From assembly GCA_030272585.1 (NCBI GenBank), contig BSYQ01000002.1:7812001-7876000 (forward strand): DNA of 64,000 nucleotides, given 5' to 3'. Position 1 is the first letter of the stretch. Each line of letters opens with the position of its first letter. The notes under the pieces were generated by a model. The model saw only the letters and a program-made list of their open reading frames with translations. It was not told where the DNA came from and made no database searches. Shown in pieces: positions 31,538 to 42,567 of this stretch. This DNA is from Bryopsis sp. KO-2023 (Eukaryota; Chlorophyta; Ulvophyceae; Bryopsidales; Bryopsidaceae). The translations under genes and the position numbers were made by a program.

Positions 31538-31847
31538 TGTTACGCCGAGGGGCGTAGATAGGGTCGAGACGGGAAGAATAGGAGTCAGAAAATGTTACAA
31601 CAAATACAAAAAACAATGCCCTTATATACTTGGGCGAACCCCTTCCTGGACCTCTCTGGAACCTTCTTTCCCTGGGAACTTCACAGTGAGATGAAGCTCC
31701 CAGGAACCTGACTACCCCTTACATAACCGTACCTAATCTCATCTAACCCCGACTACCCATTTCACAACTACACAGCACCTACCACATCAAACCCTTACCA
31801 GAGCTTACCTAATCCAATCACAGAACGATAGAAAACGATCGTAACAC
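31538..31847 (-). mobile_element. Solo LTR (310 bp, 5-bp target duplication)
   Basis: The ends are TGTTACG...CGTAACA, and CTCTG directly flanks both sides (31533-31537 and 31848-31852). Read on the minus strand, TATATAAGGG lies ~220 bp in, a likely LTR promoter, so the element ran right to left. No internal region remains, as expected after recombination between two LTRs. TGTTAC is also the start of the LTR of the Ty3 element at 47469, but the rest of the sequence differs, so it is another family. Confidence 0.85.
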
Positions 31848-31852
31848 TCTGA

Positions 31853-32438
31853 CTGATTTTATATTTAGAATCAGCTGCAAGGTTTGGGGGAGGGGAAAAG
31901 AGTGAGAGACTAATGGGTCAGTCAGAGTGAAGAGAAATCGTTGGCCGGAAGGGACGGAGGTGACCACGAATAATTATCTCAACGCTCCACGGTTTTTCCA
32001 GGACAATTTTTATCGAGAACTAGGGCTATTGTTCTTCGAACAGTCGAGCGACTCTCAGCGTGGAATCCTCGTGTAGACCCTGCCAGTAGATTTTCCAGAG
32101 ACGCCACCCCTTTGCGTTCGAACCGATAAACTGGATCTCAAATACCCCCAGCGAAGGAAGAAACTTCCTGCATTGGTTTTCTCTCGAAAGTGAGCGCGAG
32201 TGACCACGAGGTATTTTTGTTTCTAGATTTTCGTCAGGGCAAGGGCAACTGAGAACGAAAAAGCGCTTTTTGAGTGAAGCCGCTTGTATCTCTCACGCGC
32301 TATCGCATTTTGAGAATATCGATCGGTTGCCGCAACGGTTTCATAGGGCGGGCGGCCCTCCATTGCTGTGGCTTGTTTTTGCGTGTCCAGACAGGTGCTG
32401 CCCAACAAGCTGACCTGAAAGTGATGTAACGCATCGTT
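31853..32438. other. 5' flank of F-box/WD40 gene; no gene seen
   Basis: Intergenic DNA upstream of the plus-strand gene at 32529. No promoter element can be pointed to. Confidence 0.35.
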
Positions 32439-32528
32439 TTGAAACGGAAAAGATACTCTGTCCAGAAACTCTTCCTCGTCTTTTTTCGCCGTGTGAAGCT
32501 CGTTTCGTTGTCTGGTTTGTCCCCAGGT

Positions 32529-33626
32529 ATGGGCAATTTGATCAGCTGTATCTGGACCCCTTCGGAAGGGCCCGCCCCTTCCACGGCGGAATTGAAATGG
32601 GATTTACCGGAAGGGGTTCTGTGTCGGATCTTTGACCTTCTTCGAGTCAAGCAATTGGAGCGGTGCTGTTCCGTGACAAAACGCTGGAGGACTTTGATCC
32701 TTGAGAACCATGATCTCAAGCTGGAGAGAGCATGGAGAATGGGTAAAATCGAACCAAAGCGGTCAAACTTCAACTTCAAAGGTCACAAGATCTGTAAATC
32801 AGCCAAACAGGGTGACATGATTGCAGTTGGTACGACTCACATGCTTGGGAAGAGGATAGCCATTATGGATCTCGGAAATGGCGGTGTCTTCTACAGAACT
32901 GGAATAAGTACTAATGGTGTTCTGCGTTTCATAGATGGGATATTGTTTTCTGGTGATGACGAGATTGGCATTGTTCGAGTATGGGATGTTCCAGAGCTAG
33001 TTCAAAGATCATTATTGAAAATTCCTGAGAAGGTTGTCGATGTGGTGGATGCTAGTGAACATGTCGCTGTTTGTGGTTCACATGGGTATGTTGGCTTGTG
33101 GAAGAAAGAGGATTGGAGTTCATCGCGGTTCCTTCAAATTGGGGAAGAAAGAATAACATGTTTCACGTATTTCAAAGGTCGGTTTTATTGTGGACTAAGG
33201 GGAGGTGAAATATCCGTTTGGTGCGAGGAAAATGCGGATCGTGTGGCGATATTCCACGTGCATGATCGTCCTATAAAAGAAATAGGTGTCAACAAAAGAG
33301 CCATAGTTAGCTGTTCAATCGATGGTGACCTCAAAGTAGTGGGACGAGAACGTGGGGAATGTTTGCCAACGATTTTTTGCAAGGATTCTTCTTTTCGAAA
33401 AAGGCTTCGGATGAGCCATAAGCAGTTCGCATGGAAGAAGTACAAATATACCATACAGGTGTGGGATGCTGATGAAGATCGTTGCATTCGCACCATTCAG
33501 TTGGGGAATGGATATATGATAAACGATGGATATCTGAGAGGAGTGTACTTGACGGCTGACAAGCTTACGGTTGTCAACACCAAGGGGGAAGTGCTTCAAT
33601 TTGATTTCGGATCGATGGATGAATGA
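32529..33626 (+). CDS. F-box/WD40 protein with probable N-myristoylation signal (365 aa)
   Basis: Starts MGNLISCIWTPSEG. The frame is open upstream to another ATG at 32439, but a 3' splice-like TTTGTCCCCAG lies three bases before this ATG and the paralogs begin near the F-box, so I prefer this start. MGNLISC fits the N-myristoyltransferase pattern (Gly2, Ser6), and Cys7 could be palmitoylated. The F-box is residues ~24-66 (KWDLPEGVLCRIFDLL, ERCCSVTKRWRTL). Blades follow (IVRVWDVPEL, GYVGLWKKEDW, GEISVWCEENA, YTIQVWDADED), ending GEVLQFDFGSMDE. A membrane-tethered SCF receptor is a fair inference. It diverges more than the 26295/45567/63441 sub-group. Confidence 0.85.
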   Translation: MGNLISCIWTPSEGPAPSTAELKWDLPEGVLCRIFDLLRVKQLERCCSVTKRWRTLILENHDLKLERAWRMGKIEPKRSNFNFKGHKICKSAKQGDMIAVGTTHMLGKRIAIMDLGNGGVFYRTGISTNGVLRFIDGILFSGDDEIGIVRVWDVPELVQRSLLKIPEKVVDVVDASEHVAVCGSHGYVGLWKKEDWSSSRFLQIGEERITCFTYFKGRFYCGLRGGEISVWCEENADRVAIFHVHDRPIKEIGVNKRAIVSCSIDGDLKVVGRERGECLPTIFCKDSSFRKRLRMSHKQFAWKKYKYTIQVWDADEDRCIRTIQLGNGYMINDGYLRGVYLTADKLTVVNTKGEVLQFDFGSMDE

Positions 33627-34341
33627 AAACATATTGGAACATTTTGTGGATCTTGGTTGCCATCATTTGAACGACAAGGTACTATCCCGGTTCAGACATT
33701 TTTACTTGGTGTCGGGGTAATTGGTTTGCTGGTGTAGATGTGCAAATTGATCGTATTTTGAAAAATTCGGCTCCAGGTTTCAACACCAAGGCTGGGCTCC
33801 TCTCCGAAAACAACATTTGTAATGAGCGCAAAAGAAACAGCCAACGATAGAAAAACATCAAAAGAAAAACTCTCCAACGATCCAGCGAGCTCTGTTGTAA
33901 AAACATCAATCGGAAAACGGAGGGCAACGTGGGATATCGAACGCAATATGCAGCGGGCAGCTTTTGCACTTTACCTTAAACAGATGCAAACAAATGAAAG
34001 TAAACAATTTGAAGTAAATAATGCAGGGAATACGTAGTTTTCAGGTTTTTTGGCGCAGATGGAGACGAGACGAAAAATGTGGATTTTCCAGGGGTTTTCA
34101 ACTTGTTTTCAGATACATAACATAACATGATTACACGCGAAGAAGCCACCCAGCTTCAGGTTTTCAGATATTCTTTCAGGATTTTTCTGAGTTCAACTCA
34201 ATCCAACTGTTAAAAAACAAATGTTCCAGGACTCCCCCTCGATTTCATTGATTTTATTTCAACACGGTGTTTGCTCTTCCTGTTTCCTTGCTCCAGCGGT
34301 AAACCCCTCCCTCTTGTGTTCGTAAAAAAAAGCTCCAACAA
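33627..34341 (-). repeat. Conserved TTGCGTTCGATA module, copy 3, and flanks
   Basis: The module is at about 33755-33985 on the minus strand: TTGCGTTCGATATCCCACGT, TGCCCTCCGTTTTCCGATTG, CGCTGGATCGTTGGAGAGTT and GAGCCCAGCC. It matches the plus-strand copy at 57795-57990 best. The minus-strand frame through it (LPSVFRLMF...DRWRVFLLMF) resembles that of the other copy (LPSVFRSVL...DRWRVFLIMF), so coding is not excluded. The rest of the interval shows nothing. Confidence 0.45.
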
Positions 34342-35386
34342 TCACCTGCGCCTGCACATGACTATAGCAGCGACCCCTATCGCAACACCCCAAATGAGGC
34401 AACATCCCTTCAAAAACCGTCCTCTGTTCATCTGTGCACGTGCTCTTCTTTTGTCCTGGTCAATACTGAGCGTTCCTGGCCTGGCGGGCGTTCCGCTTGG
34501 AGGTTCCTCCGCCGCCATTTGGGTGGATACATTGTTTGCTCTCGAGGTCGAGCTACCTGCAGGAATGACGGACCCAGGCTCTCCACCAGGTCGAACCCTG
34601 GCACTGAGTGTCTCCTCAGCTTCCCGGAGAGCCCTGGCATACCAAATTAGATCTGTTGAAACAACTACCGAACGCTGCTGGCGTTTTTCTCTGCAATCTC
34701 AGTTTGGGCACAAGTTTACAACACAACTCAAACGTTGTTTTCTTGTTCTTTTACCGGATCTGTCCTCCCCCGGTGCTCAGACCCCTCGAGCTCAAGTTAT
34801 CTCCTTTTTGTGCGTGTGATCGCTTCAAGATTGCCATAACAAACTTCGTGCGCATTTTAATAGTTCCAGACGTGCCTTCAGGTTTGAGGCGACATTCGAT
34901 TTGTGTGGGTGGACAGGGTCCCGCTTTTGGCCCGTGGTAAACTTCCCAAACCTTTTTGTCCGACCCCAGGAGTTGCCCCATGAGTGGATTACCATTTAAA
35001 ACGAGCTTCTTCAAGCCCGTTGTTCCGCCGAGTTGCAGAGGTAGGTTATTTAGAAGGTTATCTGTCAGATTGAGCTCTGTGAGTGCGAGCAAGTTTCCGA
35101 CTTGAGGGGGCAAAACCCTGATCTATAAAACAGACAGGAGTATTCAATGGGAAGATCAGGTCCACACCCAATTAATAGAACCCACAATGAAAGAGATCCA
35201 ACACCCTCCTACCCTGTTGTGGTCTAGCTTCAAAACCGTTAGTCTCGTCAGTCCTCCTATCTCGGGGGGCAGCGTGGTCAGACTGTTTCTGGAGAGCACG
35301 ATGACCTTCGCGTTTCGTTTATCCAGTAGCTCCTGTGGTATTTCTTGCAGATCCCATTGCTTTGCCACAATAGTGTACTCGCCCAT
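34342..35386 (-). CDS. Leucine-rich repeat protein with C-terminal membrane anchor (3 exons, 296 aa)
   Basis: Exons 35386-35213, 35122-34755, 34690-34342; the introns are 90 and 64 nt with GT-AG borders. Starts MGEYTIVAKQWDLQEIPQEL. LRR units read VIVLSRNSLTTLPPEIGGL, LTVLKLDHNRIRVLPPQVG, LTELNLTDNLLNNLPLQLG and LKKLVLNGNPLMG, the plant/animal small-LRR type. A linker carries an acidic helix (WYARALREAEETLSARV). The C-terminus, after RRARAQMNRGRF, is LKGCCLIWGVAIGVAAIVM followed by CRRR-stop, a transmembrane anchor with a basic end. If exon 2 is read on without splicing it stops four bases after the donor at GGQIR, giving a soluble 181-aa form. Exon 3 is supported by a 115-codon open frame and correct phase. 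Probable protein-interaction scaffold on a membrane. Confidence 0.7.
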
Positions 35387-36149
35387 CTTTTCCTAATCCA
35401 GCACCTTACAAAAAGTTTAGCGATTGGCCTGTGGCTTGTTGTCGATCATAGAGCGACGACTTTGTTGCATCCTTTTCCCTCTACTCCGGTTTTGTTTTGC
35501 CAGGGTATAGATAGATCCCCCGCTTTTCTTCGAGTTTTTGACGTAAGGAAGTTTTCAAAGCTAATTTTTTTTTCCCAAGTTTTCTTGAGAAAGCTTTTTC
35601 TATTTGTCATAGTCCCTGATCCTTCTCTAAAAAACGACCTCAATCAGGGAGAAGGGTCATTCTCGTGGAGCACTTCTTTTCGCTGGGCGAAAGACAATTG
35701 CAAGCAGAGCAAACAGAATGTCAACGAGACTGGACGCACCGTTCGGAAATCGGCATTCGAAATCCTGCTTGTCTTTGGTACTAGCTCCATGGCGGCGACT
35801 GTGGCTGCGATTACTTTTCGAACAAACGAGCTTCGATACTGTGAGGGAGACACGACCAGATGCTGAGTGGTTTTGACCTACCAAAGTCCAAAAGCATTTT
35901 TTGATAGGCTTAGCTCACAGTCAAAACTGCGACCTCGTAACTGTTCCTAGCGTGTTGACCGCACTCACACTAGTTTCGTCGCACTTTTTGTGGCGCCGAT
36001 TCCCAGTCTGGGCAATTTTTTTCCGTACCATCCGAGTCTGTGAAGCTTATTTCTGAAGACAAAAAAGCGGTTATCCTGGTGCCGGCTCCAAAGCTCCTTG
36101 AGGATGTTCTGAAGCTTCTACATTTGGAAAGACAAGATTACCAATCATT
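35387..36149. other. No supported gene
   Basis: Upstream of the LRR gene. Overlapping frames on both strands at 35345-35884 have no motif or paralog. Confidence 0.4.
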
Positions 36150-36700
36150 CGAAACATGACAGTTTTTTTCATGGGGGGGGAGGCGACCCAAAAGGTTATA
36201 GATTTGGTCTCAATTCCTGAAGAAAATGCAGGAGGAGCTATTGATGGGGGACTGGCGAAGCGCTTCGAGGAGGTGGGAAGAACTGGGTGGGTGGTGGACT
36301 CTGAAAAAAGACCATCCAATGCAACAACAGCCTGCGAGACCCTGAAATGTTTTGGCTGCCTACAACTATTAGATCACAACATCCTTTCACCCCACATGTG
36401 TTCACCGAGACAACCAAAACCACTTATTCCCCAGCAGTTTCATCCCTATCCAGTCAAGTCTTGGCTGCCACAAAAAGGTACTCCAGAAAAAACATGCAAA
36501 CTAGATTAAAGTGGGGTCAATCCTGTGTGGGCAATTACAACCATGACAAGGCACAGCCACGAGGCTCATCATTGAAAGTTCCAATCGTCGAAAAGACAGA
36601 CCAAAAGAAAGGGAAGGTCATTATAGGGAAGAAGAAGAGTGGAGGAGTGTTGAGGTAGGACGAAACGCACTCTTATCCCAAAAGGGGGGTGGGGGGATGT
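36150..36700 (+). repeat. Family R copy upstream of gene C (inverted counterpart of ~24620-25080)
   Basis: The frame 36156-36509 codes GGEATQKVIDLVSIPEENAG then GGAIDGGLAKRFEEVGRTGW and SNATTA. The last element also occurs in the R copy at 29.7 kb (SNATTASN). GG..D..L...F resembles the GGEDFD..L...F segment after the DLGGGT motif in HSP70s. The homologous minus-strand copy at 24.9 kb is frameshifted against it. Either an exon of an unknown gene or a relic. Confidence 0.4.
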
Positions 36701-37382
36701 TCCCCCAATTCTGCATTTTGGCAATACAGCCAGGCTTGATCACTCATTTTTTTTTATTGAAAAAGGTACAGAAACTCTCAGCCTCTGGAATTCACCTAAA
36801 ATAGAAGAGCAGCATCACACTGAATGGAAGAGAGCCACAATCCAAGAAATGATGTTTTGGATTCTTTTTGTTTTTGTAGCAGCAGCTTGTCATTGCGGAA
36901 GGAAAGAAAGGAAAAAAGTTCATAGTTCATCAAGCTTAAAGGTTGGGAACAGAAGGGTGCATCACCACCATTAGCCTCTCTTTTTTTGAGCTCCTTATCG
37001 AGGACAAAAACGAGGAGACAAGAAACACCAGAGTTCAGGGTCCTGGTCGAACCGAGAAGGAATTTGAACCCTAAACTCAAGAGGTTTCCCCGCTGTTACA
37101 GCCGTGACACCCGCACTCGGCTTTTCAATGCCTTTCGTTCAAAATAGTCGAGGCAGCAGCCGAATTCAAACTTCCATCTGTTCACGATTTCATGAGGTGC
37201 AGGTTACGTGAGCGTTTTCAGCCCGTTTGAAACGCTTGTGTGTGCGTTATGGGTGCATTTTAATCGCCGTGTCATGTCGGGCGCAGCATCCGTGGAACTT
37301 CCCTCATACAGCAACGTCTACCATCCATCCTGCAAGCTTATAAAGTCCTGCAAAACGCCACAGTTTGGAACGAGTTTCGGAA
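36701..37382. repeat. Gene C 5' flank, duplicated upstream of gene B
   Basis: Counterpart of ~23975-24560 in inverted orientation. It includes a tRNA-like B-box stretch (GGAATTTGAACCCTAAACTC on the plus strand) and GTTTCAGCCCGTTTGAAACGC-like sequence (37210-37230). The promoter of gene C should be in its last part. Confidence 0.5.
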
Positions 37383-40300
37383 ATGGCTTCCGCCACGCAG
37401 TCAAGAAGTGACGCCGTCGAAGGAGACGAGCTTCGCAGCCCACAGGAGGATTCCATGCGAGGTGAACAGCACCTCTCTCAGCTTTTATTCCCACACAGTG
37501 CGCTTTTTTTTGGAACAGCCTTCTTCCCCTCTCGACCCAGATAGCGACCTATGAAGCTCCGTATCGTTTGTGCAAACGTTGGCGAGAGTGTCTCATCGAC
37601 CAGAAAAAGGAACACCCTTGCCCTTTGTTTTTTGAGGTTATGGGACAATTGCAGTCAACGCCTAACACTGTACTTTCTTGCAGGCACGCGTTCGACTGAA
37701 AGGGAGTTACGAGATGTTCGAGCGGCAATCGATAGTCTTTCTGCCCGTTTCGATAAACTGGAAGGCAGGGGTGACTCTCGTAAGGAGGTCGAAGTGCAGG
37801 AATAGGGTTGCTTCTCTCGCCGTTTGTTTTTTTTTTGCTTTTGCTCGCCAACATTGTCGGGACAGTCGTACTGTTATGTTTTTTTTCTCTCATTCCCCCT
37901 TGGATTCTGTTGTGTGGATATACATGTATCGGAAGCTGTTGCCGATTTGTGAACCACGTGTCCGAAAAGACGACAATGTGGATCGCACATTGAATCTTTT
38001 TCTCTTGGGTTGTCGTTGAGCAGACACAGGGTCGAGGCTGGAGCAGTCGCTGAAGGAAGTCGACAGCGAGTCTGATGGGATACACTCGCTGAGGGTACTT
38101 CAGTTGTCTTATTTTCTTATCAGAAATTCCAACACATACCAGGCCAGAGCCTAAAGCATCAACCGACCAAAGCTATTTTACAGTTTTTGCTGTAATGCAC
38201 TCCCAGACGAGACACCCGTTTGTGCGATATCGTTCAGGTTGCCCTTGACGCGAAAGATGCGCATCTACACTCCGTCCTGGAGAGACTCGAAGATAAAAAT
38301 CGTTGCATATCTGCCAGGGACGCGATCGTTGCTAAAAGAGATGCGTTGCTTTCAAAGGCGCACTCTCGCATCGACGAGCTACAGACACAGAACGTGGGTT
38401 TTCAAGAAAATGTCGCTGTCATGAAGTCCCTTGGTCAGAAGCTGGAGGCTTTTGAGAACAGGTCTAGACTTTGCGAGAAGGATATGGAGATACTGGTTGA
38501 GAAAGATGCCATGATAAAATGTCTGCAAGCAAGCCTAGAGAAGAACGTCGCCCAGAGAGTTGCCACGGAACATGAGATTGAAGCTGTGCGAGGTATGCCT
38601 GCTCAAGATGCCAGGAGAGTAGTAGTCCATATTTCAGCTGCATCATTTCTAGTTGGGATAAATTGATAAGGTTGAAGGTTTTTTGTTTCTCGTTGCAGCC
38701 AGCTGTGAGAAAAAACTGACTGAGAAAGACGAAAAGATCATAGCGCTCGAAGAAAAAATCAGGGAGCGGGATGAAGTGGTTGAGAGCCACGAGATTATGC
38801 AGAGAAATGCGATCCAAAAAAAATGCAGCGAGATGAAAGCGTTGAGAACAGAGTTTGGGAACATAAGTATGACACTACGAAAAACCTGTCAAATTCTCGG
38901 TTTTATATTTCGGCAGATAGTGTCCGTCATTACACTTTCAACAAACCCACTTAACTCATCCCAGAGAATTTAAATATTTTCTAATTCTCTTGTTGCAGAG
39001 AAAATTGTCGCTTCTCATGTCGATACAGGACAGGTAATTTTGTGATGCATTGCAAGTTTCACTTGCTTTTATTCTGCATATTCTTATTATCCTTGAAAAA
39101 AAGTAATTTTCCTCTTGCTTTCTTTTTGTATTAAAAGACAAGTGCGAGATTGCTTTTGGATGCTATCGAGGATGGTAACCTTCTGAAAGTGAAGGTAGGA
39201 AAGTACCATTTCTTTGACCAAACTTTTTGCTTATTGTCATTGCGTGTAGTCATGTTTTATATTGCTTACAATGTGCATTTTCTAGGCGTTTTTATTCATG
39301 GGAATTGATGTAAATACTCATGACGAAAGAAAAATGACCCCACTACACAAGGCTGCCGCGGATGGTCATCTTTCTATCATTGCAACTCTACTTTCAGAAG
39401 GTTGGTCAAAAGAATGTTATGTTTGTTCATTGCTTTTTGGTCTCTCTCTCTTTTCATTAAAGATGGTATAATTGTTTCATATGTTTTTTTCTTCACCTTG
39501 AAAGTTGCTCGTAGCCATATAAATCTATAACCATTTTTCAAGCCAATAAAAATTGACTCAACTAATCGCGTTGCATTGATGCTTTTACGAGGTCAGAGCT
39601 TTCGTTTTCCTGTTGATTGTGAAAAAGTACTTGCTTGGTCGTGCATGGTCAGGGGCCGATATTCATATGAAAGACCATGAGGGAGAAAGTGCATTACATA
39701 TTGCATGCAAAAAAGGCCATCTCAAAGTAGTCGAGGCATTGATGCACGGTGGTAAACCTTCGCTCGCTTTTTTTTTCTTATCAAAAATTCAAAACAAACA
39801 AAAGGCGATTTCCCCACTGGAAAAGAAGTGTCAGCATTCATGATACGTTGCTGTTACGGCCCAACCACAGTAACAGTTGCAGTCTAGAAAACTCGGAACT
39901 TGTCCGATTGTCCGCAAGAAGGAAACTTTCGCTGTTTGAACAGAAAAAGATATATCCTCCTTGTCATAAACATGGATAATATCAGTTATACTTACTCATT
40001 CATCTAGATTGTGTGTACCATTTTGAGTAATCTGGATTTCTCATTGGAAGTTGTGTAGAGCTTAAAGTATTTCTCGTGTCGACGATACTTTGCGACTTCA
40101 TGGAAACATTATTCGGTTTTCTTCCCAGGATAGAAGAAAAACTTTGGTTTTCCAGGAAACTTTCCTGGTGTGCCTCTTCAATTCGTGTGTTCAAAAAGAA
40201 ATTTGAAAAAGTTGCTTCTCGTCGTCGTGCGTTGTCGTCCGTGTTCAGGGGCAAGTATTGATAAGAAATGTGAAGCCGGTTGGACTCCACTGCATGAGGC

Positions 40301-41217
40301 ATCTTGTCGGGGCTGCCCCGGAGTAGTGAAGGCACTGTTGCACGCTGGTAAACTTTTGCTTTTTCCCTTGTTTTTAAATCAATATGTTTACATGAAAAAG
40401 AGGAAAGGGAATTCCAAAAAATCAATCAACACAAGAGGGAATTCTACTGATGGGAAACAAGTAGCTTCAGTTTTCAATATCAACTTTTCGAGCAGATTTG
40501 AAGATGTTTTTGCTTTTATCTCTTTTTTTTGTATGACTCCTCAGAATGAACTCCTTTGGCGCAATTCTCATCCATAAACACCTGGAACCCGGTCGGATGT
40601 CATTTGTTTTTAGTCAAAAATATACTGTTACTGTATAAAACCGGAGGAAGAAGTCGTTTTCTTTTTTTGATGGACAAGATGAGGATATATCGATCCTTTT
40701 TTTTTCAGGTGCAAATGTCGATGCTCAAGACAATGAGGGGATAACTCCACTACATGTGGCGTCCTTGTTTGGCCGCCTTGACACAGCCAGGGAATTGATC
40801 AATAGTGGTAGGGCACTCTGATATATCATTTATTTCTCAGCTGTTCAAGGTGTCACTCCCATCAAGACAAAACAAATTCATACAAAAGTTTGGCTACTGA
40901 GAAATTTTCTTGAGGATGTATCCAAGCTGGGAAAACAAATCAAATTATGGTTTTCTCACTGCTTACAACTTTTTCAAGGGGGGCTTGTCTAGCAGAGATA
41001 CCCACTTCTATCAATATCATAGAAACGAGAAGAGATTAGAAAAAGCCTACACTCCCTGTGAAAAAAATAACGCTCGTAATAGTTCTTAGGACCCATGATA
41101 TCTCTGGTTTCTTTGTTTTTCAAAGGTGCAAGGAAAGACATATGTGATGAAGACGGAAACACTGCTGCCGACATTTGCGACGGAGAAGAGCTGGAAAAGC
41201 TTCTCAGAAAAGATTGA
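37383..41217 (+). CDS. Coiled-coil/ankyrin-repeat protein C (12 exons, ~454 aa)
   Basis: Exons 37383-37461, 37684-37779, 38024-38094, 38238-38592, 38699-38866, 38999-39033, 39138-39194, 39286-39400, 39653-39751, 40249-40347, 40709-40807, 41126-41217; total 1365 nt, in frame throughout. Starts MASATQSRSDAVEGDE. Coiled coil covers exons 2-5 (STERELRDVRAAIDSLSARF; KEKIRE-type heptads such as EEKIRERDEVVESHE). Ankyrin repeats: GIDVNTHDERKMTPLHKAAA; GADIHMKDHEGESALHIACK; GASIDKKCEAGWTPLHEASC; GANVDAQDNEGITPLHVASL; and a short last repeat ending ELEKLLRKD-stop. Exons 9-11 are each exactly 99 nt, phase 1 at both ends, one 33-residue repeat per exon. This is the most complete member of the family; exon 2, missing in B, is present. 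It looks intact. Likely a scaffold protein. Confidence 0.8.
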
Positions 41218-41273
41218 AGAGATGAGCAGCTGCATTTCGACTGTCCTCTTTTTCTGCTCGACTCTCTGTAGTA

Positions 41274-41820
41274 CAGTAGAAGCCGCTTTATTAACCACAC
41301 TTGGGCCACGCGTTTTCGGGCTAATAAAGCGATTGGTTAACAATGCGATGTCCGACATTTCCCCTCTCCCAGACGCGCGCACGCATTCGAATCAAACTCT
41401 AAAAAACTCGCTAATATTGGCCTGGCGGTTCAACCGCTGTCGAAGGAACTCCATGACCCCGTCTTGGAACTTCCCGCACTCCTCCATCTTGTCATAGCCT
41501 CGGCGCTCCAGACCCACTACCAAACGGCGCAAATGTTCCCTCATCTCTTTGTTTGACGTCCAGAAACAGAAACAGAAGGTCGACGGTTGAGTGCTTTTTG
41601 AATTCCGTTCATTTTGTTCGACTGTTTTCGAATTCCCTTTGCACTGCGCGTTCTTCGTTCGACCATTCGCGTATGAAATTCGCGAGTGGCGTGGTTTATT
41701 AGCCGACAGCCGGGCTAATTAAACGATGGTTCCCACCCCCTGAAAATTCGGTTCCTGGCGATTTGGGCTAAGAAAGCGATGGATTTAATTATCCGGTGGT
41801 TAATAAAGCGGCTTCTACTG
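41274..41820. mobile_element. Pogo/Tigger-type MITE (547 bp, TA duplication)
   Basis: Perfect 25-bp terminal inverted repeats beginning CAGTAGAAGCCGCTTTATTA, flanked by TA on both sides. CAGTA ends and TA duplication are typical of pogo/Tigger elements of the Tc1/mariner superfamily. Inside lie three more copies of a motif like GGGCTAATAAAGCGATTGG (near 41317, 41714 and 41766), which echo the inner part of the terminal repeat. No transposase frame is present. It sits 57 bp after the stop of gene C; gene B has ...CTCTCTGTAGCA at the matching place, an approximate empty site. Confidence 0.9.
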
Positions 41821-41822
41821 TA

Positions 41823-42567
41823 GTACCTAATGAAGCATTTTCATGTTTGTGCTCTTCTGGGTTTTTTAGACGGATCTATTCATCTATTCCTCTTCGTTTG
41901 TGGTGATGATCTAAGCCCTTTCAACGCAAATCCCACGTTGAGTTCATTTTTTGCTTCTTGCTTCTTGTTTTTGACTTTGTTTTTGCAAGGGGGTCTTGGT
42001 AGATCCGTGCATGTCTCTTATTGCGAGGTTCCAGCTTACTAGGAAGACTGAAGTCTTCGTGGGTCGGACCCGTCGGTGCGGTACAAATCTATTCGAACTA
42101 TAGATCGGTTGGTCGGTGCTGTTTGTATGTCTTGCTTTTCTCCTGTAACACACTTCTCCTGTAACACACTGGAACATCGTTGGCAGAAACACGGTGCCTT
42201 CCATGTGCGACTGACCTGCCGCCACACCTGCAAACACACCTTTTGAGCCTTCTTTCGTTTTTTTCAAGCCGTAGTTTCTTCCCCGTCGTCGACTTAAACT
42301 GCGAACCTGTCACAAGAAACACCGCGAGAGGCATGCCGAGAAGAAACAGAATCCTGACGTACCGCAACAAGACATACAAGAAGAGCCTAACTGAGCGCAA
42401 CTCCGCCACCGCCCCGTCGACGGGCTTGGCGGGACTAATCGCGCTTTGGTCGTCCACGCCCGCTTCGACTCCGGTGCAGACGGAAGCGAACGTCAAAAAG
42501 GAAATCGAGGAAAAAAAAGAATTCCCTGGCGTGCACGTTACATATTGAATTGGTTTTGGGGTGGATC
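41823..42567. other. Short unassigned frames
   Basis: A plus-strand frame from an ATG at 42333 codes 71 residues, MPRRNRILTYRNKTYKKSL... ending EKKEFPGVHVTY. It is basic then acidic, and no family is recognised. Otherwise nothing. Confidence 0.3.

Noticed and set aside
34271-34819. 183-codon plus-strand open frame
   Set aside because: Antisense of LRR exon 3, which gives a coherent anchor sequence and correct phase on the minus strand.
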